From contig QNGE01000424.1 of the NCBI GenBank assembly GCA_008508345.1, forward strand, positions 182,183-246,182: DNA of 64,000 nt, read 5' to 3'. The DNA is from Paragonimus westermani (taxonomy: Eukaryota > Platyhelminthes > Trematoda > Plagiorchiida > Troglotrematidae). Both the position numbers and the translations under genes were made by a program. Under the pieces are notes generated by a model. The model was not told the DNA's origin. It did not search any database and saw nothing but the letters and a program-made list of their open reading frames with translations. Shown here piece after piece: positions 52,762 to 64,000 of the stretch (positions are counted from its first letter, which is position 1; each line of letters opens with the position of its first letter).

Positions 52762-55700
52762 GTAAGTTGCTCACTGACCTCAGTATGTTGAAATCTCGAC
52801 TTCGACAAACACGTGGCAATAGGATTGTATCGGATCAAAATCAGTGAACCAACAGTATTGACTTGACTGCGTTATATTCCAATGAATACCACATTGTACA
52901 GGAGTACCTAACTGTTGGGAGTGCTACAATTCTGAGTGGGGCAAACATTTCTCGTGGTCCAGTTTACAATTTAGAGCAGGACTCAGATCACACCGGTGCA
53001 ATGTAGTCGTGGTAGTGACTAAGATGGTCGCTTACAGCGTGATCACTGAAATATTTTCTACACACAGCCTAACTATCCCACTTCAACCGCGATGGTGACA
53101 GTTCACATAGAACCGTAGGAAGTAACTTCAACTGAGCTTTCATTCTTCTCATGCATTTTTCTCTTCAGAGTGTGAAATAGTTTTTTGGGGGGATAAAATA
53201 AACCAACCGCTGCCTAAAATTGATCAAGGTTTCAGATAAATTATTCTAGTTGTGGTCGGTATAGCAATATATTTTAGTTCATCAGAGCATAAAAGCGGCA
53301 TCTGTGGTATGTTAACACTTCATTTATTCTGGACAGTCGCAAACTTGAAACTGAAATTTTAGACAAGTAAATGGGGACAAACTGTAACTAGACATGCGTA
53401 CACTAGCAATAACAGCTGTGCACTCAAAAGTAAAGCAGACCAATTCGTCGCGTTGACCACCTTTTTGAGTTCTGTTAAGTTTTGTTAAGCGTTGCTACAC
53501 TACGTCAGTACCAGATTGCGCAACAGCAATTTGGGTGGGTCAATTGCGTGAACTTGGTGCCCTTCCACGGAAAGTTGTTTAACTACTTATGACACGGTAT
53601 TCCGAGTAACTAGTTTCCCAAGTTGGGTTGTTTCAGCTATTTTGGAGAGTGTTCCGCCATTCATTGCCCATTCATTGTGGTATTAAATACATCGTTACAG
53701 ACAGGGATGTATTGGTGCATGCTAAGAAAGACGGGACAGCCAAACGAACTGCTTTCACGATTGTGTGCAACCGGTCCAGACGTTTGCTAAAGCGAGCACA
53801 ACTGCGAACTTTCATAATTACGAAATGGGACAGACACCATCAGTCATATGACCCCAGTTGCGTGTAGGAAAATAGGACTGAATCGAACTGGCATTTGACA
53901 TTTGTTCACAGAGTTGTAGGTTCATGACTTTTTCAGGCTAACCGTGTGTCACAATATCCTGTTTCATATCTATTGTTCTACCTCCAGCATATCAGATTCG
54001 CAACTAATGTCTTGAGCAAACCTTGTCCCTATGCCAATGAAGTAAATGCTTTAAAGTATATCTTGTATTGAGCATACCGAAAAAACGTTCAACCGCTGAT
54101 CGTTTCCACAAAGTGGGACAAATAAAAAATTGGTTAACTACTGCAAATTTTGTGGAAAATCAACTGAAATTATTAATATAGAAAAGAGGCGAACCTTCTT
54201 CAAAATATTATCTGTACTTTGTGTAGGAATGCTATATTAAAAAGTGGACTTGACATACTTAGACAATCATGACAAAGGATGGATAGGTAGAACTGAAAAT
54301 CAGCCTTTCCCCCAAAACACTCTGTAGAGCAGTGGAACAAACGTGACCATGCAAGGTACACTCTAACTATTGTAAAATCCTTTCAGGATGACGTTGAGCT
54401 GTGAGTGAAACCCATTCTTGCCAGCTTTTTTATTCATTGGATATATATTTTAATTTTGCAAAATGATTTGACCCCATCTATGAGCCCATCCAAAATGGTA
54501 GCACACCATATCTCACTCATATGGCAACAATCCCAGTTATAGTGACTTTTGTTCAGATTAGCAGCCAGTCCGTAGTGGCCTGTCTCGATATTGACAATCT
54601 TTCAGTTTTTTATAGTCTGCATATAGACTTTGATAACTTGCCTTTATGCCGTTTGAATAACTTAACTCAACCGCCATTTCAAATCTACATGGAAACCAGT
54701 TTTTCTAAATGTACTGATCAATAGGTTTGTATTCATTTTATGGTATGCACCTTGAAAAAGACGCAGAATGACAAGTTCTTAATTTGCTTGTTGTTTTTCT
54801 TCCAAAAATGAGCAATATTATACTATGATCTATAGCTGAGGTATTTTAGGGTCAAATAAAAGCCTCTGGCAGATTTTTGGAAAACTTATCTTCGTATGTC
54901 TCCATCACAAGCAACAGTACACGAATGTAGTGCAGTTTCTCTGGTCTACTCTAATTTAGACGTGTGTTACGGATGTACAACGATAGTCTGGCAAATAGTA
55001 TACCCGTATGTGATCGCGTGGTATAAAACGGTACCCTGATGAACGTTATTCCACCTAAATCTTCCCAATGTTTCATTTAATTTTATTGAAAAAAAACCCA
55101 GTTCTTTTAACGGCAGCTGGCAGTCTTGGATTTTCAAATTTCTGACAGGGGAGTCGGCGCGATAAGTTAACACGGCGAGGAGAACCTATTCTGACAGGCC
55201 TGCTTGCCAGTAAATAATTTGCTTTCTAACGACAGCCACAACAGTCTTCAAAAGCACATGTCCACAAACCGCTGCTTAAGTAATTGCATTTCCTGTGTGC
55301 CTAATCAGATGTATACTTTTGCATTCTCGGGTCAGTGGAAAGTTGTTCCTTCCGAAATGAGTTTTATGACTGCCGGAAAAAGATGGTTGTGTCAATAGTG
55401 GATTAAACAGTATGCTTAGATGCACCTTCGTGATGAACACACAAAACCTGAAAATTAGCAACTGGATGATACGAACTGCAGCAGGGAGATTTAAAATAAA
55501 CTTTGGCAATCATGAGCTCTACTTGACGACTCGTATCGGAGGCTTCACGCGCGCGATTTGCCTGTTCAAGAAGTCTTAAGAAGATGGCATACTGTCTTAC
55601 AGAAGATACCTTCAGGAAACCCGTTAGAAAGCTCATAGAAAAAGTACTGTTAATTAAGACGTGATTGCGACTATGTGCACAATTGCGCGTTAGACTGTTT

Positions 55701-58700
55701 GAAAAGAACGATTGGCAAACCTGCATTGGTCCGGACAAAATGGAGTGGAAGTTTCAGTCGACCCAACTGCGCAAATAAGATCATAGGAGAGCGATACAAA
55801 AACATTCAATCACAAACTTTTAATTGTAAAACAATTACACCACAGTGTGTGCGAAAAGGAACTTATTGGCAGTGGACGGTAAAGATGACGCACAGTTGTA
55901 ATCTACCAGTATGGTTTTTGTGACTGATCTATCAGGAAGCTGGATCATGTGTCTTAATTGTACACGCTGAACCTCTGAAAAAAATTAATGAACGGCCTGG
56001 TTGCCACAAGCTATACCAGGATGCTCATTGGTGAACACATCTGAACTCCAAATGATAGTTGTTAGTAGATCAATTAGTTCGTTTGCTATTGACGCTTTAG
56101 TTAACTACCGCTCAGGCGGCTAACTTGGATGAACAAAATCGGGTCTTTTTATCTAGTTGTGTAAAGATTCCTGAATGTCAGACAACTTTCTAAGGTTGGG
56201 AAGCAACACAGTGTCACGATAAGTTCATCAGAACTAGTGATTGCTGTTTGTCGCGGATGCGGTCAATTAGGAGTCGATTACTGTCAACACACCTACCGGT
56301 GTGTTTCGTTTATTTGACTTCGGCTTGCCTTTTGAAACTAATTGAAAGGGACTGACGAGTCACCGTTTTGGAGAAATAAACGCTAATCGTACTGACCGAA
56401 GAGGCCTATCAACTCAACGGTTTGCGAAACTTGTACTTTACATTGAGGTTTCTGGTAGGACCATGTCTTAATTTCCATTGCGAGTGTTTTAGGCTTTGTG
56501 TGCAAGATATGCTTCACTCACTCTTGCTGTCTGTTTTATTCAATCAACTTTTCTATGTCCGTATATCCTTCAGTATTTTGGTTGAACACTTTATGCATTA
56601 TACTGGTATCTTCGTTATTCTCTTCCCATTTACCTTGGGGGATTTCACTCTGTCAGGAACTGTTGGCAAACAATCCACAGAAGCGTAACTGGCGTGGCAT
56701 CGTCCTCGCTCTCTTGGTAATTGTTGTCATTTCCTCAATCATAATTACCGCCAGCATTCTTACCACTCCAAGTAAGTTCATTCAGTTTCTATCCGTATCC
56801 GTAAGTTTGCCACAAATTTAACTAGTTTTTACGAAGTCATTTTGCTTCTCAGTAGAATCAAGTGTTAAAAACACAACGTATAGCTCGGAAGAATGGATGA
56901 ATCGGTTTGAAATAACGCACCTCTTGATTACTACCTAAAAGTTAGGTGCATATAATTGAGATTTTTGTTAGAAAAATCCCATGAATTTAAATACGCTTAT
57001 GCTCACAGTGCTCAGTTGTCTGCATTTTTATAGGCCAAGTCTCGCGCATGTATTTTTGTGTGTACAGGAATTACGGGATAGATTATAACCGTGTAGTGTG
57101 TACCGGACGTATATGTGGCTGGCTAAATAGGGACTGAGAGGTTTACGTAATCTCTATACCACTGAGCTGTGACTAACTGCTCCGCAGTGTAATTAGATGC
57201 ACAGCTGAGGCCCACAAGAATCTAATGATGACTATTCTAGCGGATTATAAACTACACCTGTGTGATATCTAGTGTGGCGCGTGCAGCATACATGGATCGG
57301 AGCATAGAAAGCGATTTTGCCTCACTCGTGTTTACCACCTTCGGAAATTTCTCGATCAAAGGGAATGATGAACGGAGTAATACCAACCAAAACATTATGC
57401 ATCAGATAGAAGACTGTACAACATGAATTTGTAAGTCCAACGATTACAAATCCAAGATTACAGTCAACTGTGAACTTAACTAGATACAGAATACTGCTTC
57501 AGTTCTAAGGCGTCAAAAATGAGGTTGACAGATTAGGCATATGACCTGAGAATTAATCAGCAATTGTTTGACACAAGTCAGATAGGGGGAGATGATCTGT
57601 ACCACGAAAGTTTTTGCAAGCAACCAAAAATTAGCCCTGGTACCACTGGAAACCTTCCACATTTAGTGACGCTGTAGAGTGACTTGACCAAACTTGTGCA
57701 CAGACTACTGCGGCCAGAAAGATATTAATAAATGTTTTTGATAGGTATTTCAAATATTATTGTGTATTATATATTTCATAGATATAGTGCTTATTATCAC
57801 TCGATAAATTTTTAGAATGTACTGAGGGCTCTCAGAGGAGGTTGTTAGACTGGATTGTGTGACAACCCACTGGTTGCATTCGTCATCAAGGTTATATCAT
57901 ATGGTCTTCAGCAGTTTCAACATTGCTATAAGCATATACAACACGCCATTTGTATAACATTTTTTAAGAAGTGAAACCGTAGAAAGAACCGGGATGCTAG
58001 AATTCAGAGGTACTATTACTAACCTGGCGCCCAGAATCTTACGGACTACTCTTTTCAAACACATCTTTAAGATGTCAAGCGCCTCAACAAAACAGTGTTC
58101 AGATGATTGGCAGTAAATATGGGAAGCCAGAATGCTTGTGGGACGTGTAACTTGGCCTTTTGGGATTTGCAGTATATGATTTGCAATGAACATTGAGTTT
58201 AAGAGATGTCTAACAAAAACAGTTTTCCGCGAACTGCTCACCTCTCTCGGATACATCTAGCTCCTACACCAAAATATGTGCTCGAAAATTTGTCTACGTG
58301 AATGAGCTGTACACCCCTCAACATCAAGTGCTGGCCTACCCAAATACACCGGTCGGAGTGATACAGAAAGCGAGAACCTAAACCAAATACTTTCTTGTTA
58401 TGTACGCCAGAAAATGGACGTAGTTTTGTGCATCGCCGCTCAGAAACATCTTCAAAATGTACACCAAAAAACGGCAAATCGCGTACAGAAAGGAAGGGGA
58501 GGTAGGATTTTGCCAATCAAAAGAATTCGGTTTGTTTACGTCAGTAGAACGAGCCTGACTAGTTGGAATTATCTGAGATTCCGCTTAAATATTTGCAAAT
58601 GATGTTTCTATTCAGTTATTCAGGAATTGCACCTCATTGTTTCCGTTTGATAATCTTGAGAAACTGCATCATATAAACTGGTCATGTGAAAACATCCGGT

Positions 58701-60689
58701 ATGCATTGTGACGGATGGGTGTGACGAATTACATTTTTCATCCGGTTCAGTGCTAAAGATTACGTGATCAACTATCATGTGAATAAACACTATACTTGAA
58801 GTAGCAGATGGAATGCTTTTTTATTTACGCCATCTGGTATCCACTGTGATGAAAATGTTAACTTATCTTAATTAAAGTGATGCCAGTTTTGTTAATTCAA
58901 TTCCATTTATGTCGCTTGGGTACAACAGAGATACAGGTTCTGGTTGATGTGGGTCCCCTTTCAATTCTTCCTAGAGTTTAATTACACAATACGAAATATG
59001 AATTGGTTTCTGTCGAAGCAGTTGGAGACAAACGAGGAACGCACATTTAGACGTTTCGAGGTACGTATGTGCGGACGTATTCGTGTGCGTATTCGGCAGG
59101 TCGGTCGTAGGAACATGTGCCTGTAGACAGTCGATGGTTTCTGCTAGTTGGACGGGTTGATTTAAATATGGAAATCATCAGCGATATGTGTGCTGTAAAA
59201 AAGTGATTTGTTTTTCACATGTTGGCTTCTTGTGAAGGCAACCAGGTGGACTGTCATGTGATTAGTGTAAATGCTACAAAAATAAATGTGACGATCTGCT
59301 TGCCTTATCGGTTTTGTTTATGTTCGACTCATATCACCTTTTTCCACATTGCTGTTGCAATAACTACAACCAGATTGTGCGCAAATACCACTGCATCAAT
59401 TGATTGTTAGCTTGCAGTGTATTTACGTTGTTTACTCAGTCATCCTTCTGTTCGACTGATGGTCGACTATCTTCTCTGTCAAAAATGGTAGTCAACCGAT
59501 TAACCAAACTAGGAAAGGAATGAATTTTTTTCAAGGATGTAAATAATTAACGTCCTACCAGAACTCAGTACTCTCGAATACATTTGTACTCAGGTGCAGA
59601 GTGAAGCAATCCAGTCAGTTTTGAGAATCTGCAAAGTCACGAAACAATCCCGAGAAAAATTGCCAACTGTGATGTTACCTGAGGGCTAGGCAGTTTGAGA
59701 AAGATAGGGACAGTCGAAATTGTGTCACACTTCGGTGGTGCCATATTCATATACGATGACACAGTACTGGCCAGTATAGTCCATCTGGGCAAAGTGACTC
59801 GGTCGCAGTTTCATATGGGACAAACTCTTAGTCTGTTTCGAAAACTGTTCAGCGACTTTGTACCGAATGATGCTTCAGAATTATCATAACTCATAGCTGT
59901 GTCTTGATTTTTTGTTTATTTTCTGAATTAGACCATAAATTGAAATTTACGTTTCGAATTTACAGGAGAACAGGCTGATCACCTTGGTTGGCCATACACG
60001 TTTGCCGATCTATTGAACATGCACAGATGGGCGCGGATGCTGTCCTACAGGATACAGGAAGGTAGATAACTATAAGTACTGTTTTAATTAGATGCTGTTT
60101 TTATTCAGTTCAATCATCATATTCTAATCAGTTTTGAGGAATCATTGCGTCTGTTACGAATAGTTTGTTCATCTGTGTGTCATTCCATTAAAAACGCATT
60201 CAATGTCAGTAAGTTCTTAGCGCTTAGCGAAAAATTCCGAAGCCTGATTGATTAACTCACAGTTGCAGTTCACCTATAGGATGACGTATCTAGCGTCCAA
60301 TATATTTGGTAGGCAGTCAAGACAATTACCGCCATTAAACGAACCGAAAGAAAACGTCACAACACATATAGGTAATGCATTGAAAAGATTTGAACGTAAC
60401 TTTCGAACCTCCGCAATCAAGCTTCCAACATACATCGCGGATACCTCACATGAGTGCGTTCACATCGCCACATACAAGTATTTATTAGCCAAGAGATGGC
60501 TTTATTGTTTTGGTATGCGTGACACCCAACACTCAGCATACCATACCTATCGTTTCAATTGCCTTCTGTGTGTCTCTGTTTTTGTGGACAGATCAACTGG
60601 TCTATTTTTCCAGCGACAGTGATCTCATTCACGTTGATCTGAACACGATGGAACAACGAATTCTTCTCTCACATTTGACCGTCAGTGAG
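52603..60689 (+). CDS. DPP6/DPP10-like: Dipeptidyl-peptidase-like protein (DPP6/DPP10 type), 5' part of gene, four exons
   Basis: This is the amino-terminal 156 residues of a type II membrane protein of the prolyl-oligopeptidase S9B family. The exons are 52603-52761, 56657-56771, 59966-60061 and 60592-60689, with introns of 3895, 3194 and 530 bases. All borders are GT-AG and the junction phases are 0, 1 and 1, each keeping the frame. Residues 1-53 are a polar cytoplasmic tail. Residues 54-66 hold the NPQKRNWRG juxtamembrane motif, very close to the NPPQRNWKG of vertebrate DPP6. Residues 67-88 are one hydrophobic helix. Residues 101-156 match the start of the beta-propeller (a TFADLLN block, then DQLVYFSSDSDLIHVDLNT). 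Vertebrate DPP6 and DPP10 lack peptidase activity and assist Kv4 potassium channels; DPP4 and several invertebrate relatives are active. The catalytic serine region is outside the window, so activity is unknown. The gene runs off the right edge after a phase-0 donor at 60690. DPP6 and DPP10 cannot be separated here. Confidence 0.85.
52762..56656 (+). other. Intron 1 of the DPP-like gene
   Basis: This is a 3.9-kb intron between the cytoplasmic-tail exon and the transmembrane exon. It holds several short open frames on both strands (for example near 53628-53867 on the plus strand and 55403-55738 on the minus strand). None resembles a known family. I see no repeat array or RNA gene in it. Confidence 0.55.
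56657..56771 (+). CDS. DPP6/DPP10-like: DPP-like gene exon 2: juxtamembrane motif and transmembrane helix
   Basis: The exon starts after the acceptor CTGTCAG at 56656, in phase 0, and ends at CCAA|GTAAGT (56771/56772) in phase 1. It begins ELLANNPQKRNWRG, which aligns without gaps to the point where vertebrate DPP6 isoforms become common (ELVGSNPPQRNWKG). It continues with a 22-residue helix of Ile, Val, Leu and Ala, then LTTP, matching LLTP in DPP6. DPP4 has no such RNW(K/R)G motif, so the sequence points to the DPP6/DPP10 side of the family. The upstream open frame that runs into it from 56498 is intron read-through. Confidence 0.88.
56772..59965 (+). other. Intron 2 of the DPP-like gene
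   Basis: This is a 3.2-kb intron. It contains a possible decayed tRNA-derived element near 57060-57185 (listed separately) and chance open frames, the longest on the minus strand at 57897-58256 and 58238-58516. No recognisable protein domain was found. Confidence 0.6.
57060..57185 (-). repeat. Possible decayed tRNA-derived SINE in intron 2
   Basis: Read on the minus strand, CACAGCTCAGTGGTATAGAG begins near 57173 and is a good tRNA-type A box. No clear B box follows, and the expected stems do not form, so it is not a working tRNA gene. It resembles the A-box segment near 3740. Confidence 0.3.
59966..60061 (+). CDS. DPP6/DPP10-like: DPP-like gene exon 3: stalk and start of extracellular domain
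   Basis: The acceptor is TTTACAG (59965) and the donor is GAAG|GTAGAT (60061/60062); the exon is in phase 1 at both ends. It codes for residues 92-123. The YTFADLLN block matches the conserved (V/L)T(V/L)EDLF of DPP6 and DPP10, which starts the extracellular propeller. The rest is weakly conserved. The exon was accepted because its phases join exons 2 and 4 without a stop. Confidence 0.75.
60592..60689 (+). CDS. DPP6/DPP10-like: DPP-like gene exon 4: first propeller strand
   Basis: The acceptor is GTGGACAG (60591) after a pyrimidine-rich run, and the donor is GAG|GTGAGT (60689/60690). The joined first codon is Asp (G from exon 3 plus AT). The exon encodes DQLVYFSSDSDLIHVDLNT and then a strand ending SHLTVSE, aligning with the vertebrate segment that reads DTDVVYKSENGHVIKLNIET. 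It ends in phase 0. A longer overlapping open frame in another register (60248-60622) is a shadow. Confidence 0.85.
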
Positions 60690-63600
60690 GTGAGTGGAAG
60701 TTCTGCCAGAGGTTAGACATTTTATTTACATCCCGGCAAAGTGCACACTTTACATAACCGGGTCCCTTTCGGCTTGATTAACCGGAAAACTCAATAACAC
60801 AGAAAAGATGGTCATTTTTGACTCTGATGACTTGCAGCATGAACTGCATAAAAAATCCTGTTAAGACCATCCGATCGGCCGCAAATGACATAATCTCTGA
60901 GACCGGGCAGAATTTTCTGAGCCCTTAAAATGAATTCCTAGCTCGTCCAGTAGAGCACTCACTGCGGCTGAACATGATGTTACTGTTCCTTTCAGTCTAG
61001 TTAAAGCCTCGATTTTTACAGTCGGGTCTTAATTAAATATATGACGAGGAATGTTACAACCACGTGTACATTGAACTCCGCAGTGCACAGCATATAAAAT
61101 ACCCAAGTTATATACAATGCATAAACAAAACAATGCCTTTCAGGCAGACACGATGAAACCAGGGTTAGTCTGAGTCAAATTTCATTTGTCCACAACCTGT
61201 GCCGCCCTAATGTTGCGTCCTTGGTAAGCTTTAACAAAAAAGAAACCTAGGCCGAATGTCTCTTTTCAAAGGGGCTAGGTGGAATCTGAAAACTTGCGAA
61301 GGCGTAATCAGACTTACGGAACTTTCAAGTTATTACTAGTAATCTGAATTGTTATACACGATAAGATGCTATTAGCTACAAAGACGGCAAGTGGGAATTC
61401 ACCCATGTTCAGCATCTGTGTTAAGCACTGTCTCAGGTGTTATGTTCAATCTCGTGTGCTGCAGGCCAAACTCCTCTAGTGCCCGTTAACCGCACAGAAA
61501 CCTACCAGGTAAATGTCAGGAAAATGCACCGAAGTATGTAAGCATCAGACACAAAAGAGGGATATACATGTTTCCAATCGACTAGTTTTCAGCAGTAACT
61601 CAGTAGTTCCTTTGAGCAAAATGAGAATAGAAGCCACAGCATGCAATTTGAACGGTGCTGCATAACAGGAGATGCATTTTGTGTGCCTTCTTCAGACCAA
61701 AAACATAGAAGTTTCAACCAAAGCTGATAAGTACCAATAAAATATTTAGTTACTCGAGTGGAACTCATTGTAACGGGGAGAAAATTAAGTAGCGATATGA
61801 AAAGAAGACAGATGAACTGGTAACAGGTTGTGGACACGGTAGAGTAAGCACCATAGTGTTTAGCTACGTTTCTCACAACTGCACTTGCATATACATATGC
61901 ATAATGCGTATACAAACTGATATATCCAAAATCATCTCAGAGATACCGTAATGCTAGAGACACAACTTAATACCGGGCCATTTCGTGGTTATTCCTGTTT
62001 ACATTATGTGAACACCCCGTACAGAAAACAGCCAATTGTAACATATCCTAATTTACGTGCAATCAGTGATCCAGTCAGCACTCATCTATACTTGATTATG
62101 CAGGAAATATTTAACAGCCTCTAAGAAGAAATCGTTAATTTGTACCATGACTTGTACAAGTGGTCGAACTGACTTATTGGTCAAATTAGTTACAGGTTGA
62201 TGATTTTCTTTATGTTCCCGTTTGGATGGATTGTGTCCTGTGAGACCTAAACCATACATGTAGTCCTCACTGTGTAAATGACACCGAATCTATGAGTGAA
62301 TTTTTGTTAGCCTGAAAGGTTCTTTTCAGGAAATTTTGAACTCTCATCACAACGAGGCTCGTACTCCCCAAGCCATCATCCAATAACCGGAGGCTCAAAT
62401 ATAGGAGGTGTATGTCCAGACCGGAATCCGATTATATCCCCTAAGTGTCAATTTAAGGAACTAAAGCGCACCCAAACTTCCTTTTGTAGTGCCAATATTT
62501 GCTGTATCGGTGTAATAGTTGGACAAATTAGGGCACTTGATCAGTTAGACGCTCTCAAGTGACTCCTACCAAGCACACATGATGAGCAACCTGCCAACAG
62601 CTCCCTAGAGTTAGCAGGAGATTATCTGTACTTTCACGGTCTCACGTCAGAAATAAGTTTTAGTTATTTATGAGGTAGTTTTACACATGGCATTTCCACG
62701 GTGAGTATCCATCCTCCGACATCTGCATTCAGGATAACTTTTCGGAGACCAGCATCTTGATTTTGGTTTCGACCAGGTTTTAGTCACATTTATTTCATAA
62801 AAAATACAACAGAGCTCACAAGCTTCCCGAATTTGTTTTTGATGGCGAAGACATACATTTTGCCAAATGTGCCATCTCGTCGTTTTAGTGAACTCTCATA
62901 TGTGTTCATAATGTTGGCGCATTTTTCAACTAAGGAAACCGAGTGAACTACTCTTTCTTGCATATACTTATCAGTTTCAAAGCAGCACCACCATGAGTCC
63001 ACTCTCTCCTTTTCTCTTAATGTAAGAAACCCGAACGTTTTCTTCTCGCCCCTTGCATTTTCATCCCACTTTTATCCTCACTAGAAACTAGATGGTGTAT
63101 TCACACTCTGCTTATGTTCGACAGGCTACATGTTGTATGCCGGAAGGCTGATTGTGAATTTAACACTCGAATGGGTACATGTGAAAGCACGCATATCATA
63201 TCAACGTGTTAGGATGGTTGTTAAGTTGAGGCAAAGATTTTAGATATAGAAAAGTGCCAAAATGTTCTAGTAACATTTTAGATGATGAACGCTTGCTATG
63301 ATAAGTAACCTAATGCCTTACTAATAGTACTACCATTTTAAAAATTAGTCCTCTGATTTCTTCACTCAGATTGGCTAGTGGGATAGCCTGTTTTTGAAGA
63401 AAAACTTGTTGAGTTTGTAAGAAAAACAGGCCAAATAGCTAGGGCGGACTGTTTCCGTTCTTAATCCAGTTGGCCAAATACAAAACCCACTTACAGTTTG
63501 TCAGTTCGTCTCCCACACTGTGTTTTCGTCAATTCTCTAAATCATAACGCTTCCTTCTACGTACTACGCCTATCATCAAATCTCAAACCATAAAACATCA

Positions 63601-64000
63601 CATGTTGCTGGCGGTGGCATTTAAATACTGCAACTTCTCCCCATCACAAAATAGGTCAATCACATCATCTAACGTTCAAAGGCTTTGTTGATCCTTGCCT
63701 GGTTTTCGTCCCGTGTGCGAAATCTATCCATGATTCCCGTTTGCCTTTCACTTATCGACCATGGAGTCACGTGATTTACCAAATATAGCTATAAAAACCG
63801 ACGAAATGCTTTAGGCTTGAGCAAGCAGCTTATATTTTTGTTCCAAATGAAACTGATAAACATCGTTGTTTTAATATCCTTTCTGCAAGGCATACCATAA
63901 CTGTCCAGTGTGATTTGAGATGTCCAATTAGAAAACTGAAAGAACGAAATTGTAGATGTCCACAAAAGTCCGTCCACAAACTCATTTCCGGCATTATCGT
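60690..64000 (+). other. Intron downstream of exon 4, continuing past the window
   Basis: The donor GTGAGT at 60690 opens an intron of at least 3.3 kb. I looked in all three plus frames for the next propeller exon, expected to start in phase 0 and to carry a conserved SPD motif, and did not find it. Nothing else is recognisable here. Confidence 0.55.

Noticed and set aside
59695..59889. FIYDDTVLAS in a plus-strand frame, like a reverse transcriptase active site
   Set aside because: No flanking polymerase motif was found on either side in any frame.
60248..60622. 124-codon plus-strand open frame
   Set aside because: It overlaps exon 4 of the DPP-like gene in another register and has no domain of its own; it is mostly intron read-through.

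Overview
This is animal nuclear DNA. There are no long open reading frames, no operon structure and no bacterial gene spacing. The one gene I can identify is split into short exons with GT-AG borders, and the other recognisable pieces are decayed retrotransposons. The mix of an old Ty3/gypsy reverse transcriptase, an old LINE tail and possible very short introns would suit a flatworm, but that is inference; the sequence alone does not fix the phylum.

The right end (52603-64000, plus strand) carries the 5' part of a gene for a dipeptidyl-peptidase-like type II membrane protein of the DPP6/DPP10 (S9B) family. Four exons are visible: 52603-52761 (start codon and cytoplasmic tail), 56657-56771 (the conserved juxtamembrane motif and transmembrane helix), 59966-60061 and 60592-60689 (start of the extracellular beta-propeller). 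Their splice phases (0, 1, 1, then 0) all agree. The rest of the gene, including the hydrolase domain, lies beyond the window, so it cannot be told whether the enzyme is active.

The left 52 kb is gene-poor. It holds a broken Ty3/gypsy reverse transcriptase (21091-21735, plus), the C-terminal part of a LINE reverse transcriptase (38240-38826, plus), a possible Penelope-type tail (38015-38080, minus), a possible gypsy integrase tail (40986-41128, minus), two weak tRNA-derived SINE candidates, some microsatellites, and an unusual GC-rich block (50340-50760) containing a diverged tandem repeat whose minus strand encodes a repeated peptide motif. One group of minus-strand open segments (22027-23448, perhaps reaching 26.4 kb) can be joined by phase-compatible splice sites, ends in a stop codon and may be an unrecognised gene. 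The remaining stretches show only short open frames of the size expected by chance.

No RNA gene, CRISPR array or prokaryotic element was found. Nothing here amounts to a clearly new biological system. The best leads are the GC-rich peptide-repeat block and the unrecognised minus-strand spliced candidate.
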